64,000 nucleotides of DNA. It comes from Karalla daura (Eukaryota > Chordata > Actinopteri > Chaetodontiformes > Leiognathidae). The DNA lies in the NCBI GenBank assembly GCA_029224185.1, contig CM055191.1:26357805-26421804 (forward strand), given 5' to 3'. Under the pieces are notes generated by a model that was not told the DNA's origin, made no database searches, and saw only the letters and a program-made list of their open reading frames with translations. A program made the translations under genes and the position numbers. Positions within the stretch are counted from its first letter, which is position 1; each line of letters starts with the position of its first letter. Shown here piece by piece: positions 1-10,590 of the stretch.

Positions 1-218
1 GACGCGATTTGGTGTGTGTACTACTAAATCTGTGGCCAGAGCTGCGAGGAGAAGTGTATGGTTGAACATTGATGGCAGCGGTGGGAAAATGAATGGGAGC
101 TTTTGGAGAGAAGAGGCTGCACTGGGCAGACGGTGAGGCTGGTCGTTTAAATTTCACAAGGCGCACGGGTTTATGGCCTGCCCCGCATGAGAGAGCACCA
201 ACGTTACTACAAAACTGG

Positions 219-232
219 AAAAAAACATTTTT
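219..232. other. A7-CA-T5 tract (representative, m1)
   Basis: Recurs at the same place in every full-length monomer and is removed by the 205-bp deletion in m9, m33 and m41. Such tracts are stiff or bent and tend to exclude or phase nucleosomes; that role is inferred here. Confidence 0.6.
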
Positions 233-366
233 CTGCTTCTTAAGGTGTGGCTGGGAGCAGCGTGAAAAGAGCGAAACGAGAGCTGATTTTTCAGCGATCC
301 CGCATGTCGGCCCGGTGCTAAGAAGAGATTGGACATGCCCAATGCTGAGGGGGCCATTTCCCACTC

Positions 367-379
367 TGGGAGTCTCCCA
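367..379. repeat. Perfect dyad TGGGAG-T-CTCCCA (representative, m1)
   Basis: A 13-bp inverted repeat with a single central base, present in most M1 and M1a monomers. It is weakened in cttggagtctccc, gggagtatccc and the M2 tgcgagtctccc variants. Confidence 0.8.
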
Positions 380-462
380 AAGCCTGTGCCATCTGCTGGG
401 GTGCATTGAAGCTGGACGCCTGATCACTTTGTATTATCATGTCAGCAGAGGAGACATTGGGG

Positions 463-472
463 CAGGTACCTG
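463..472. repeat. Perfect 10-bp palindrome CAGGTACCTG (representative, m1)
   Basis: Found in nearly every monomer. Lost in m20 and m54 (caggtccctg) and in m63 (caggtaactg). It contains two CAGGTA half-sites, which ZEB/E-box-type factors bind in animals; any binding here is inference. Confidence 0.8.
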
Positions 473-663
473 AACACATGGTTGCCGAGAACAGGCGCTG
501 CTGAAAAACCATACAACCTATCAGCGTGCAACTTGCTACACAAACACAACACAAGATTCTTCAATTTTTGAAATGAAAATGAAGTTTCAAAGTCAAAGTA
601 TGGCAACGTTGCGAATGTTTGTTTGTGGAGTTCTGTTTTTCCCATTCATTCTTTTGGGAAAAA

Positions 664-677
664 GCCAAATTGGCCAA
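664..677. repeat. Overlapping dyads GCCAAATTGGC and TTGGCCAA (representative, m1)
   Basis: An 11-bp dyad centred on A overlaps an 8-bp palindrome. It is almost invariant across the array. The half-sites TTGGC/GCCAA resemble NF-I half-sites, but the spacing is not the NF-I consensus. Confidence 0.75.
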
Positions 678-750
678 GTGATAAACATTTGGCTCTATGG
701 AGACAACGCTTTCACCAATCTGGAATATGAGCTCACTGTCACACCATAGG

Positions 751-761
751 GGAGAGTCTCC
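751..761. repeat. Perfect dyad GGAGA-G-TCTCC (representative, m1)
   Basis: An 11-bp inverted repeat near the monomer end. It shares the octamer GAGTCTCC with the dyad at 367-379, 384 bp away, close to half a monomer. Weakened in ccgcaggagag monomers (m14, m47, m48). Confidence 0.75.
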
Positions 762-771
762 AGAACGCCCT

Positions 772-1542
772 GACGCAATTTGGTGTGTGTTCTATGAAAA
801 CTGTGGCCACAGTCGCGAGGAGAAGTGTAAGGTTTAACATTGATGGCAGCGGTGGGAAAATGAATGGGGGCTTATGGAGAGAAGAGGCTGCACTGGGCAG
901 ACGGTGAGGCTGGTCGTTTAAATTTCACAAGGCGCACGGGTTTATGGCCTGCCCCGCATGAGAGAGCACCAACGTTACTACAAAACTGGAAAAAAACATT
1001 TTTCTGCTGCTTAAGGTGTGGCTGGGAGCAGCGTGAAAAGAGCAAAACGAGAGCTGATTTTTCAGCGATCCCGCATGTCGGCCCGGTGCTAAGAAGAGAT
1101 TGGACATGCCCAATGATGAGGGGGCCATTTCCCACTCTGGGAGTCTCCCAAAGCCTGTGCCATCTGCTGGGGTGCATTGAAGCTGGACGCCTGATCACTT
1201 TGTATTATCATGTCAGCAGAGGAGACATTGGAGCAGGTACCTGAGCACATGGTCGCCGAGAACAGGCGCTGCTGAAAAACCATACAACCTATCAGCGTGC
1301 AACTCGCTACACAAACACACCACAAGATTCTTCAATTTTTGAAATGAAAATGAAGTTTCAAAGTCAAAGTATGGCAACGTTGCGAATGTTTGTTTGTGGA
1401 GTTCTGTTTTTCCCATTCATTCTTATGGGAAAAAGCCAAATTGGCCAAGTGATAAACATTTGGCTCTATGGAGACAATGCTTTCACCTATCTGGAATATG
1501 AGCTTACTGTCACGCCGTAGGGGAGAGTCTCCAGATTGCCCT
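772..1542 (+). repeat. Monomer m2
   Basis: H2 (gttctatg)-M1-T1b with ctcgc in the tail. Shares agcaaaacg and caatgatgag with m5 and m8 but keeps gaggagacatt. Confidence 0.96.
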
Positions 1543-2313
1543 GACACGATTTGGAGTGTCTACTATGAAAACTGTGGCCACAGTCACGAGGAGTACTGTA
1601 ACGTTGAACACCGATGGCAGCGGTGGGAAAATGAATGGGGGCTTATGGAGAGAAGAAGCTGCACTGGGCAGACGGTGAGGCTGGTCGTTTAAATTTCACA
1701 AGGCGCACGGGTTTATGGCCTGCCCCGCATGAGAGAGCACCAACGTTACTACAAAACTGGAAAAAAACATTTTTCTGCTGCTTAGGGTGTGGCTGGGAGC
1801 AGCGTGAAAAGAGCGAAACGAGAGCTGATTTTTAAGCGATCCCGCATGTTGGCCCGGTGCTAAGAAGAGATTGGACATGCCCAATGCTGAGGGGGCCATT
1901 TCCCACTCTGGGAGTCTCCCAAAGCCTGTGCCATCTGCTGGGGTGCATTGAAGCTGGACGCCTGATCACTTTGTATTATCATGTCAGCAGAGGAGACATT
2001 GGGGCAGGTACCTGAGCACATGGTTGCCGAGAACAGGCGCTGCTGAAAAACCATACAACCTATCAGCGTGCAACTTGCTACACAAACACAACACAAGATT
2101 CTTCAATTTTTGAAATGAAAATGAAGTTTCAAAGTCAAAGTATGGCAACGTTGCGAATGTTTGTTTGTGGAGTTCTGTTTTTCCCATTCATTCTTATGGG
2201 AAAAAGCCAAATTGGCCAAGTGATAAACATTTGGCTCTATGGAGACAACGCTTTCACCTATCTGGAATATGAGCTCACTGTCACACCGTAGGGGAGAGTC
2301 TCCAGAGCGCTCT
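1543..2313 (+). repeat. Monomer m3
   Basis: H3 (with cagtcacgag)-M1-T1a. Has tttttaagcg and catgttggcc. Its end (agcgctctg) is the usual lead-in to an H1f monomer. Confidence 0.96.
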
Positions 2314-3084
2314 GACGCGATTTGGTGTGTGTACTACTAAATCTGTGGCCAGAGCTGCGAGGAGAAGTGTATGGTTGAACATTGATGGCAGCGGTGGGAA
2401 AATGAATGGGAGCTTTTGGAGAGAAGAGGCTGCACTGGGCAGACGGTGAGGCTGGTCGTTTAAATTTCACAAGGCGCACGGGTTTATGGCCTGCCCCGCA
2501 TGAGAGAGCACCAACGTTACTACAAAACTGGAAAAAAACATTTTTCTGCTTCTTAAGGTGTGGCTGGGAGCAGCGTGAAAAGAGCGAAACGAGAGCTGAT
2601 TTTTCAGCGATCCCGCATGTCGGCCCGGTGCTAAGAAGAGATTGGACATGCCCAATGCTGAGGGGGCCATTTCCCACTCTGGGAGTCTCCCAAAGCCTGT
2701 GCCATCTGCTGGGGTGCATTGAAGCTGGACGCCTGATCACTTTGTATTATCATGTCAGCAGAGGAGACATTGGGGCAGGTACCTGAACACATGGTTGCCG
2801 AGAACAGGCGCTGCTGAAAAACCATACAACCTATCAGCGTGCAACTTGCTACACAAACACAACACAAGATTCTTCAATTTTTGAAATGAAAATGAAGTTT
2901 CAAAGTCAAAGTATGGCAACGTTGCGAATGTTTGTTTGTGGAGTTCTGTTTTTCCCATTCATTCTTTTGGGAAAAAGCCAAATTGGCCAAGTGATAAACA
3001 TTTGGCTCTATGGAGACAACGCTTTCACCAATCTGGAATATGAGCTCACTGTCACACCATAGGGGAGAGTCTCCAGAACGCCCT
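2314..3084 (+). repeat. Monomer m4 (U1 position 1)
   Basis: H1f-M1-T1a. First monomer of the long unit; counterparts are m28 and m36. Confidence 0.96.
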
Positions 3085-3855
3085 GACGCAATTTGGTGTG
3101 TGTTCTATGAAAACTGTGGCCACAGTCGCGAGGAGAAGTGTAAGGTTTAACATTGATGGCAGCGGTGGGAAAATGAATGGGGGCTTATGGAGAGAAGAGG
3201 CTGCACTGGGCAGACGGTGAGGCTGGTCGTTTAAATTTCACAAGGCGCACGGGTTTATGGCCTGCCCCGCATGAGAGAGCACCAACGTTACTACAAAACT
3301 GGAAAAAAACATTTTTCTGCTGCTTAAGGTGTGGCTGGGAGCAGCGTGAAAAGAGCAAAACGAGAGCTGATTTTTCAGCGATCCCGCATGTCGGCCCGGT
3401 GCTAAGAAGAGATTGGACATGCCCAATGATGAGGGGGCCATTTCCCACTCTGGGAGTCTCCCAAAGCCTGTGCCATCTGCTGGGGTGCATTGAAGCTGGA
3501 CGCCTGATCACTTTGTATTATCATGTCAGCAGAGGACACATTGGAGCAGGTACCTGAGCACATGGTCGCCGAGAACAGGCGCTGCTGAAAAACCATACAA
3601 CCAATCAGTGTGCAACTCGCTACACAAACACACCTCCAGTTTCTTGAATTTTTGAAATAAAAATTAAGTTTCAAAGTCAAAGTATGGCAACGTTGCAGAT
3701 GTTTGTTTGTGGAGTTCTGTTTTTCCCATTCATTCTTATGGGAAAAAGCCAAATTGGCCAAGTGATAAACATTTGGCTCTATGGAGACAACGCTTTCACC
3801 AATCTGGAATATGAGCTCACTGTCACACCATAGGGGAGAGTCTCCAGAACGCCCT
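3085..3855 (+). repeat. Monomer m5 (U1 position 2)
   Basis: H2 (gttc)-M1-T2. Diagnostic gaggacacatt and aaaaattaag, the latter removing the usual tail ATG. Counterparts m29, m37. Confidence 0.96.
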
Positions 3856-4626
3856 GACGCAATTTGGTGTGTGTTCTATGAAAACTGTGGCCACAGTCGC
3901 GAGGAGAAGTGTAAGGTTTAACATTGATGGCAGCGGTGGGAAAATGAATGGGGGCTTATGGAGAGAAGAGGCTGCACTGGGCAGACGGTGAGGCTGGTCG
4001 TTTAAATTTCACAAGGCGCACGGGTTTATGGCCTGCCCTGCATGAGAGAGCACCAACGTTACTACAAAACTGGAAAAAAACATTTTTCTGCTGCTTAAGG
4101 TGTGGCTGGGAGCAGCGTGAAAAGAGTGAAACGAGAGCTGATTTTTCAGCGATCCCGCATGTCGGCCCGGTGCTAAGAAGAGATTGGACATGCCCAATGC
4201 TGAGGGGGCCATTTCCCACTCTGGGAGTCTCCCAAAGCCTGTGCCATCTGCTGGGGTGCATTGAAGCTGGACGCCTGATCACTTTGTATTATCATGTCAG
4301 CAGAGGAGACATTGGAGCAGGTACCTGAGCACATGGTCGCCGAGAACAGGCGCTGCTGAAAAACCATACAACCTATCAGCGTGCAACTTGCTACACAAAC
4401 ACAACACAAGATTCTTCAATTTTTGAAATGAAAATGAAGTTTCAAAGTCAAAGTATGGCAACGTTGCGAATGTTTGTTTGTGGAGTTCTGTTTTTCCCAT
4501 TCATTCTTATGGGAAAAAGCCAAATTGGCCAAGTGATAAACATTTGGCTCTATGGAGACAACGCTTTCACCTATCTGGAATATGAGCTCACTGTCACACC
4601 GTAGGGGAGAGTCTCCAGAGCGCTCT
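3856..4626 (+). repeat. Monomer m6 (U1 position 3)
   Basis: H2 (gttc)-M1-T1a. CpG changes give gccctgcatg (4039) and gagtgaaac (4127). Counterparts m30, m38. Confidence 0.96.
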
Positions 4627-5397
4627 GACGCGATTTGGTGTGTGTACTACTAAATCTGTGGCCAGAGCTGCGAGGAGAAGTGTATGGTTGAACATTGATG
4701 GCAGCGGTGGGAAAATGAATGGGAGCTTTTGGAGAGAAGAGGCTGCACTGGGCAGACGGTGAGGCTGGTCGTTTAAATTTCACAAGGCGCACGGGTTTAT
4801 GGCCTGCCCCGCATGAGAGAGCACCAACGTTACTACAAAACTGGAAAAAAACATTTTTCTGCTTCTTAAGGTGTGGCTGGGAGCAGCGTGAAAAGAGCGA
4901 AACGAGAGCTGATTTTTCAGCGATCCCGCATGTCGGCCCGGTGCTAAGAAGAGATTGGACATGCCCAATGCTGAGGGGGCCATTTCCCACTCTGGGAGTA
5001 TCCCAAAGCCTGTGCCATCTGCTGGGGTGCATTGAAGCTGGACGCCTGATCACTTTGTATTATCATGTCAGCAGAGGAGACATTGGGGCAGGTACCTGAA
5101 CACATGGTTGCCGAGAACAGGCGCTGCTGAAAAACCATACAACCTATCAGCGTGCAACTTGCTACACAAACACAACACAAGATTCTTCAATTTTTGAAAT
5201 GAAAATGAAGTTTCAAAGTCAAAGTATGGCAACGTTGCGAATGTTTGTTTGTGGAGTTCTGTTTTTCCCATTCATTCTTTTGGGAAAAAGCCAAATTGGC
5301 CAAGTGATAAACATTTGGCTCTATGGAGACAACGCTTTCACCTATCTGGAATATGAGCTTACTGTCACGCCGTAGGGGAGAGTCTCCAGATTGCCCT
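4627..5397 (+). repeat. Monomer m7 (U1 position 4)
   Basis: H1f-M1-T1a. Private gggagtatccc interrupts the TGGGAGTCTCCCA dyad. Counterparts m31, m39. Confidence 0.96.
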
Positions 5398-6166
5398 GAC
5401 ACCATTTGGAGTGTCTACTATGAAAACTGTGGCCACACGCGAGGAGTACTGTAACGTTGAACACCGATGGCAGCGGTGGGAAAATGAATGGGGGCTTATG
5501 GAGAGAAGAGGCTGCACTGGGCAGACGGTGAGGCTGGTCGTTTAAATTTCACAAGGCGCACGGGTTTATGGCCTGCCCCGCATGAGAGAGCACCAACGTT
5601 ACTACAAAACTGGAAAAAAACATTTTTCTGCTGCTTAAGGTGTGGCTGGGAGCAGCGTGAAAAGAGCAAAACGAGAGCTGATTTTTCAGCGATCCCGCAT
5701 GTCGGCCCGGTGCTAAGAAGAGATTGGACATGCCCAATGATGAGGGGGCCATTTCCCACTCTGGGAGTCTCCCAAAGCCTGTGCCATCTGCTGGGGTGCA
5801 TTGAAGCTGGACGCCTGATCACTTTGTATTATCATGTCAGCAGAGGACACATTGGAGCAGGTACCTGAGCACATGGTCGCCGAGAACAGGCGCTGCTGAA
5901 AAACCATACAACCAATCAGTGTGCAACTCGCTACACAAACACACCTCCAGTTTCTTGAATTTTTGAAATAAAAATGAAGTTTCAAAGTCAAAGTATGGCA
6001 ACGTTGCAGATGTTTGTTTGTGGAGTTCTGTTTTTCCCATTCATTCTTATGGGAAAAAGCCAAATTGGCCAAGTGATAAACATTTGGCTCTATGGAGACA
6101 ACGCTTTCACCAATCTGGAATATGAGCTCACTGTCACACCATAGGGGAGAGTCTCCAGAACGCCCT
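5398..6166 (+). repeat. Monomer m8 (U1 position 5), 769 bp
   Basis: H3 with a 2-bp deletion (ggccacacgcgagg), M1 with caatgatgag and gaggacac, T2 with ttgcagatg. Counterparts m32, m40 carry the same deletion. Confidence 0.96.
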
Positions 6167-6738
6167 GACGCAATTTGGTGTGTGTACTATGAAAACTGTG
6201 GCCACAGTCGCGAGGAGAAGTGTAAGGTTTAACATTGATGGCAGCGGTGGGAAAATGAATGGGGGCTGCCCGGTCGGCCCGGTGCTAAGAAGAGATTGGA
6301 CATGCCCAATGCTGAGGGGGCCATTTCCCACTCTGGGAGTCTCCCAAAGCCTGTGCCATCTGCTGGGGTGCATTGAAGCTGGACGCCTGATCACTTTGTA
6401 TTATCATGTCAGCAGAGGAGACATTGGGGCAGGTACCTGAGCACATGGTTGCCGAGAACAGGCGCTGCTGAAAAACCATACAACCTATCAGCGTGCAACT
6501 TGCTACACAAACACAACACAAGATTCTTCAATTTTTGAAATGAAAATGAAGTTTCAAAGTCAAAGTATGGCAACGTTGCGAATGTTTGTTTGTGGAGTTC
6601 TGTTTTTCCCATTCATTCTTATGGGAAAAAGCCAAATTGGCCAAGTGATAAACATTTGGCTCTATGGAGACAACGCTTTCACCTATCTGGAATATGAGCT
6701 TACTGTCACGCCGTAGGGGAGAGTCTCCAGATTGCCCT
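6167..6738 (+). repeat. Monomer m9 (U1 position 6), deleted to 572 bp
   Basis: H2 (gtac)-M1-T1a. Unit positions about 102-306 are absent and a 6-nt gcccgg lies at the junction (6268-6273). It lacks the A7-CA-T5 tract. Counterparts m33, m41 share the junction. Confidence 0.95.
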
Positions 6739-7509
6739 GACACGATTTGGAGTGTCTACTATGAAAACTGTGGCCACAGTCGCGAGGAGTACTGTAACGT
6801 TGAACACCGATGGCAGCGGTGGGAAAATGAATGGGGGCTTATGGAGAGAAGAGGCTGCACTGGGCAGACGGTGAGGCTGGTCGTTTAAATTTCACAAGGC
6901 GCACGGGTTTATGGCCTGCCCCGCATGAGAGAGCACCAACGTTACTTCAAAACTGGAAAAAAACATTTTTCTGCTGCTTAAGGTGTGGCTGGGAGCAGCG
7001 TGAAAAGAGCGAAACGAGAGCTGATTTTTCAGCGATCCCGCATGTCGGCCCGGTGCTAAGAAGAGATTGGACATGCCCAATGCTGAGGGGGCCATTTTCC
7101 ACTCTTGGAGTCTCCCAAAGCCTGTGCCATCTGCTGGGGTGCATTGAAGCTGGACGCCTGATCACTTTGTATTATCATGTCAGCAGAGGAGACATTGGAG
7201 CAGGTACCTGAGCACATGGTCGCCGAGAACAGGCGCTGCTGAAAAACCATGCAACCAATCAGTGTGCAACTCGCTACACAAACACACCTCCAGTTTCTTG
7301 AATTTTTGAAATAAAAATGAAGTTTCAAAGTCAAAGTATGGCAATGTTGCAAATGTTTGTTTGTGGAGTTCTGTTTTTCCCATTCATTCTTATGGGAAAA
7401 AGCCAAATTGGCCAAGAGATAAACATTTGGCTCTATGGAGAAAACGCTTTCACCAATCTGGAATATGAGCTCACTGTCACACCGTAGGGGAGAGTCTCCA
7501 GAACGCTCT
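6739..7509 (+). repeat. Monomer m10 (U1 position 7)
   Basis: H3-M1-T2. Diagnostic cgttacttc, ccattttccactcttgg, gcaatgttgc and gccaagagat. Counterparts m34, m42. Confidence 0.96.
7255..7318 (+). promoter_or_regulatory. CCAAT box plus AATAAA/ATAAAAAT element of T2 tails (representative, m10)
   Basis: caaccaatcag at 7252-7262 matches the NF-Y CCAAT consensus, with CCAAT at 7255-7259. ATAAAAAT lies at 7311-7318, 56 bp downstream, overlapping AATAAA at 7310-7315. The spacing resembles a CCAAT-TATA promoter; the hexamer could equally be a polyadenylation signal. T1 tails lack both elements (cctatcag, gaaatgaaaatg). No transcription evidence is available from sequence. Confidence 0.25.
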
Positions 7510-8279
7510 GACGCGATTTGGTGTGTGTACTACTAAATCTGTGGCCAGAGCTGCGAGGAGAAGTGTAAGGTTGAACATTGATGGCAGCGGTGGGAAAATG
7601 AATGGGAGCTTATGGAGAGAAGAGGCTGCACTGGGCAGACGGTGAGGCTGGTCGTTTAAATTTCACAAGGCGCACGGGTTTATGGCCTGCCCCGCATGAG
7701 AGAGCACCAACGTTACTACAAAACTGGAAAAAAACATTTTTCTGCTGCTTAAGGTGTGGCTGGGAGCAGCGTGAAAAGAGCGAAACGAGAGCTGATTTTT
7801 AAGCGATCCCGCATGTCGCACGGGGCTATGAAGAGATTGGACATGCCCAATGCTGAGGGGGCCCTTTCCCACTCTGCGAGTCTCCCAGGGCCTGTGCCAT
7901 CTGCTGGGGTGCATTGAAGCTGGACGCCTCATCACTTTGTATTATCATGTCAGCAGAGGAGACATTGGAGCAGGTACCTGAGCACATGGTCGCCGAGAAC
8001 AGGCGCTGCTGATAAACCATGCAACCAATCAGTGTGCAACTCGCTACACAAACACACCTCCAGTTTCTTGAGTTTTTGAAATAAAAATGAAGTTTCAAAG
8101 TCAAAGTATGGCAACGTTGCAAATGTTTGTTTGTGGAGTTCTGTTTTTCCCATTCATTCTTATGGGAAAAAGCCAAATTGGCCAAGTGATAAACATTTGG
8201 CTCTATGGAGACAACGCTTTCACCTATCTGGAATATGAGCTCACTGTCACACCGTAGGGGAGAGTCTCCAGAACGCTCT
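7510..8279 (+). repeat. Monomer m11 (U1 position 8)
   Basis: H1-M2-T2 with tttttaagcg and gacgcctcatc. Private g8072 (cttgagtttttg). Counterpart m43; absent from U2. Confidence 0.96.
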
Positions 8280-9049
8280 GACGCGATTTGGTGTGTGTAC
8301 TACTAAATCTGTGGCCAGAGCTGCGAGGAGAAGTGTAAGGTTGAAAATTGATGGCAGCGGTGGGAAAATGAATGGGAGCTTATGGAGAGAAGAGGCTGCA
8401 CTGGGCAGACGGTGAGGCTGGTCGTTTAAATTTCACAAGGCGCACGGGTTTATGGCCTGCCCCGCATGAGAGAGCACCAACGTTACTACAAAACTGGAAA
8501 AAAACATTTTTCTGCTGCTTAAGGTGTGGCTGGGAGCAGCGTGAAAAGAGCGAAACGAGAGCTGATTTTTTAGCGATCCCGCATGTCGCACGGGGCTATG
8601 AAGAGATTGGACATGCCCAATGCTGAGGGGGCCCTTTCCCACTCTGCGAGTCTCCCAGGGTCTGTGCCATCTGCTGGGGTGCATTGAAGCTGGACGCCTC
8701 ATCACTTTGTATTATCATGTCAGCAGAGGAGACATTGGAGCAGGTACCTGAGCACATGGTCGCCGAGAACAGGCGCTGCTGATAAACCATGCAACCAATC
8801 AGTGTGCAACTCGCTACACAAACACACCTCCAGTTTCTTGAATTTTTGAAATAAAAATGAAGTTTCAAAGTCAAAGTATGGCAACGTTGCAAATGTTTGT
8901 TTGTGGAGTTCTGTTTTTCCCATTCATTCTTATGGGAAAAAGCCAAATTGGCCAAGTGATAAACATTTGGCTCTATGGAGACAACGCTTTCACCTATCTG
9001 GAATATGAGCTTACTGTCACGCCGTAGGGGAGAGTCTCCAGATTGCCCT
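8280..9049 (+). repeat. Monomer m12 (U1 position 9)
   Basis: H1 (gttgaaaattg)-M2-T2 with ttttttagcg and cccagggtctg. Counterpart m44. Confidence 0.96.
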
Positions 9050-9820
9050 GACACGATTTGGAGTGTCTTCTATGAAAACTGTGGCCACAGTCGCGAGGAG
9101 TACTGTAACGTTGAACACCGATGGCAGCGGTGGGAAAATGAATGGGGGCTTATGGAGAGAAGAGGCTACACTGGGCAGACGGTGAGGCTGGTCGTTTAAA
9201 TTTCACAAGGCGCACGGGTTTATGGCCTGCCCCGCATGAGAGAGCACCAACGTTACGACAAAACTGGAAAAAAACATTTTTCTGCTGCTTAAGGTGTGGC
9301 TGGGAGCAGCGTGAAAAGAGTGAAACGAGAGCTGATTTTTCAGCGATCCCGCATGTCGGCCCGGTGCTAAGAAGAGATTGGACATGCCCAATGCTGAGGG
9401 GGCCATTTCCCACTCTGGGAGTCTCCCAAAGCCTGTGCCATCTGCTGGGGTGCATTGAAGCTGGACGCCTCATCACTTTGTATTATCATGTCAGCAGAGG
9501 AGACATTGGAGCAGGTACCTGAGCACATGGTCGCCGAGAACAGGCGCTGCTGAAAAACCATACAACCTATCAGCGTGCAACTTGCTACACAAACACACCA
9601 CAAGATTCTTCAATTTTTGAAATGAAAATGAAGTTTCAAAGTCAAAGTATGGCAACGTTGCGAATGTTTGTTTGTGGAGTTCTGTTTTTCCCATTCATTC
9701 TTATGGGAAAAAGCCAAATTGGCCAAGTGATAAACATTTGGCTCGATGGAGACAACGCTTTTACCAATCTGGAATATGAGCTCACTGTCACACCGCAGGG
9801 GAGAGTCTCCAGAACGCCCT
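9050..9820 (+). repeat. Monomer m13 (U1 position 10)
   Basis: H3 (gtgtcttctatg)-M1-T1b. Diagnostic cgttacgac, ggctcgatgg and ccgcagggg, which removes the tail-end stop codon. Counterpart m45. Confidence 0.96.
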
Positions 9821-10590
9821 GACGCGAATTGGTGTGTTTACTATGAAAACTGTGGCCACAGTCGCGAGGAGAAGTGTAAGGTTTAACATTGATGGCAGCG
9901 GTGGGAAAATGAATGGGGCTTATGGAGAGAAGAGGCTGCACTGGGCAGACGGTGAGGCTGGTCGTTTAAATTTCACAAGGCGCACGGGTTTATGGCCTGC
10001 CCCGCATGAGAGAGCACCAACGTTACTACAAAACTGGAAAAAAACATTTTTCTGCTGCTTAAGGTGTGGCTGGGAGCAGCGTGAAAAGAGTGAAACGAGA
10101 GCTGATTTTTCAGCGATCCCGCATGTCGGCCCGGTGCAAAGAAGAGATTGGACATGCCCAATGCTGAGGGGGCCATTTCCCACTCTGGGAGTCTCCCAAA
10201 GCCTGTGCCATCTGCTGGGGTGCATTGAAGCTGGACGCCTGATCACTTTGTATTATCATGTCAGCAGAGGAGACATTGGAGCAGGTACCTGAGCACATGG
10301 TCGCCGAGAACAGGCGCTGCTGAAAAACCATACAACCTATCAGCGTGCAACTTGCTACACAAACACACCACAAGATTCTTCAATTTTTGAAATGAAAATG
10401 AAGTTTCAAAGTCAAAGTATGGCAACGTTGCGAATGTTTGTTTGTGGAGTTCTGTTTTTCCCATTCATTCTTATGGGAAAAAGCCAAATTGGCCAAGTGA
10501 TAAACATTTGGCTCTATGGAGACAACGCTTTCACCAATCTGGAATATGAGCTCACTGTCACACCGCAGGAGAGAGTCTCCAGAACGCCCT
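9821..10590 (+). repeat. Monomer m14 (U1 position 11)
   Basis: H4-M1a-T1b ending ccgcaggagag. No exact counterpart in U3, where m46-m48 occupy this place. Confidence 0.95.

Larger units (their letters stand above)
1..771 (+). repeat. Monomer m1
   Basis: H1f-M1-T1a. Very close to m4 and m7; reads tgcttctt after the A/T tract and cattcttttggg in the tail. Used as the coordinate reference for the monomer. Confidence 0.96.

Noticed and set aside
31..66. RNA polymerase III A and B boxes (tggccagagctg, ggttgaacattg), as in some transcribed satellites
   Set aside because: Neither matches the A-box or B-box consensus at key positions, and no tRNA-like fold was found.
297..316. CENP-B box in tcccgcatgtcggcccgg
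   Set aside because: The CCCGnnT part fits the reverse consensus, but the required CGAA end is absent in every variant seen.
567..591. TTTGAAA...TTTCAAA stem-loop as a terminator or structured RNA
   Set aside because: A 7-bp A/T-rich stem with an 11-nt loop is expected by chance in this A/T-rich stretch.
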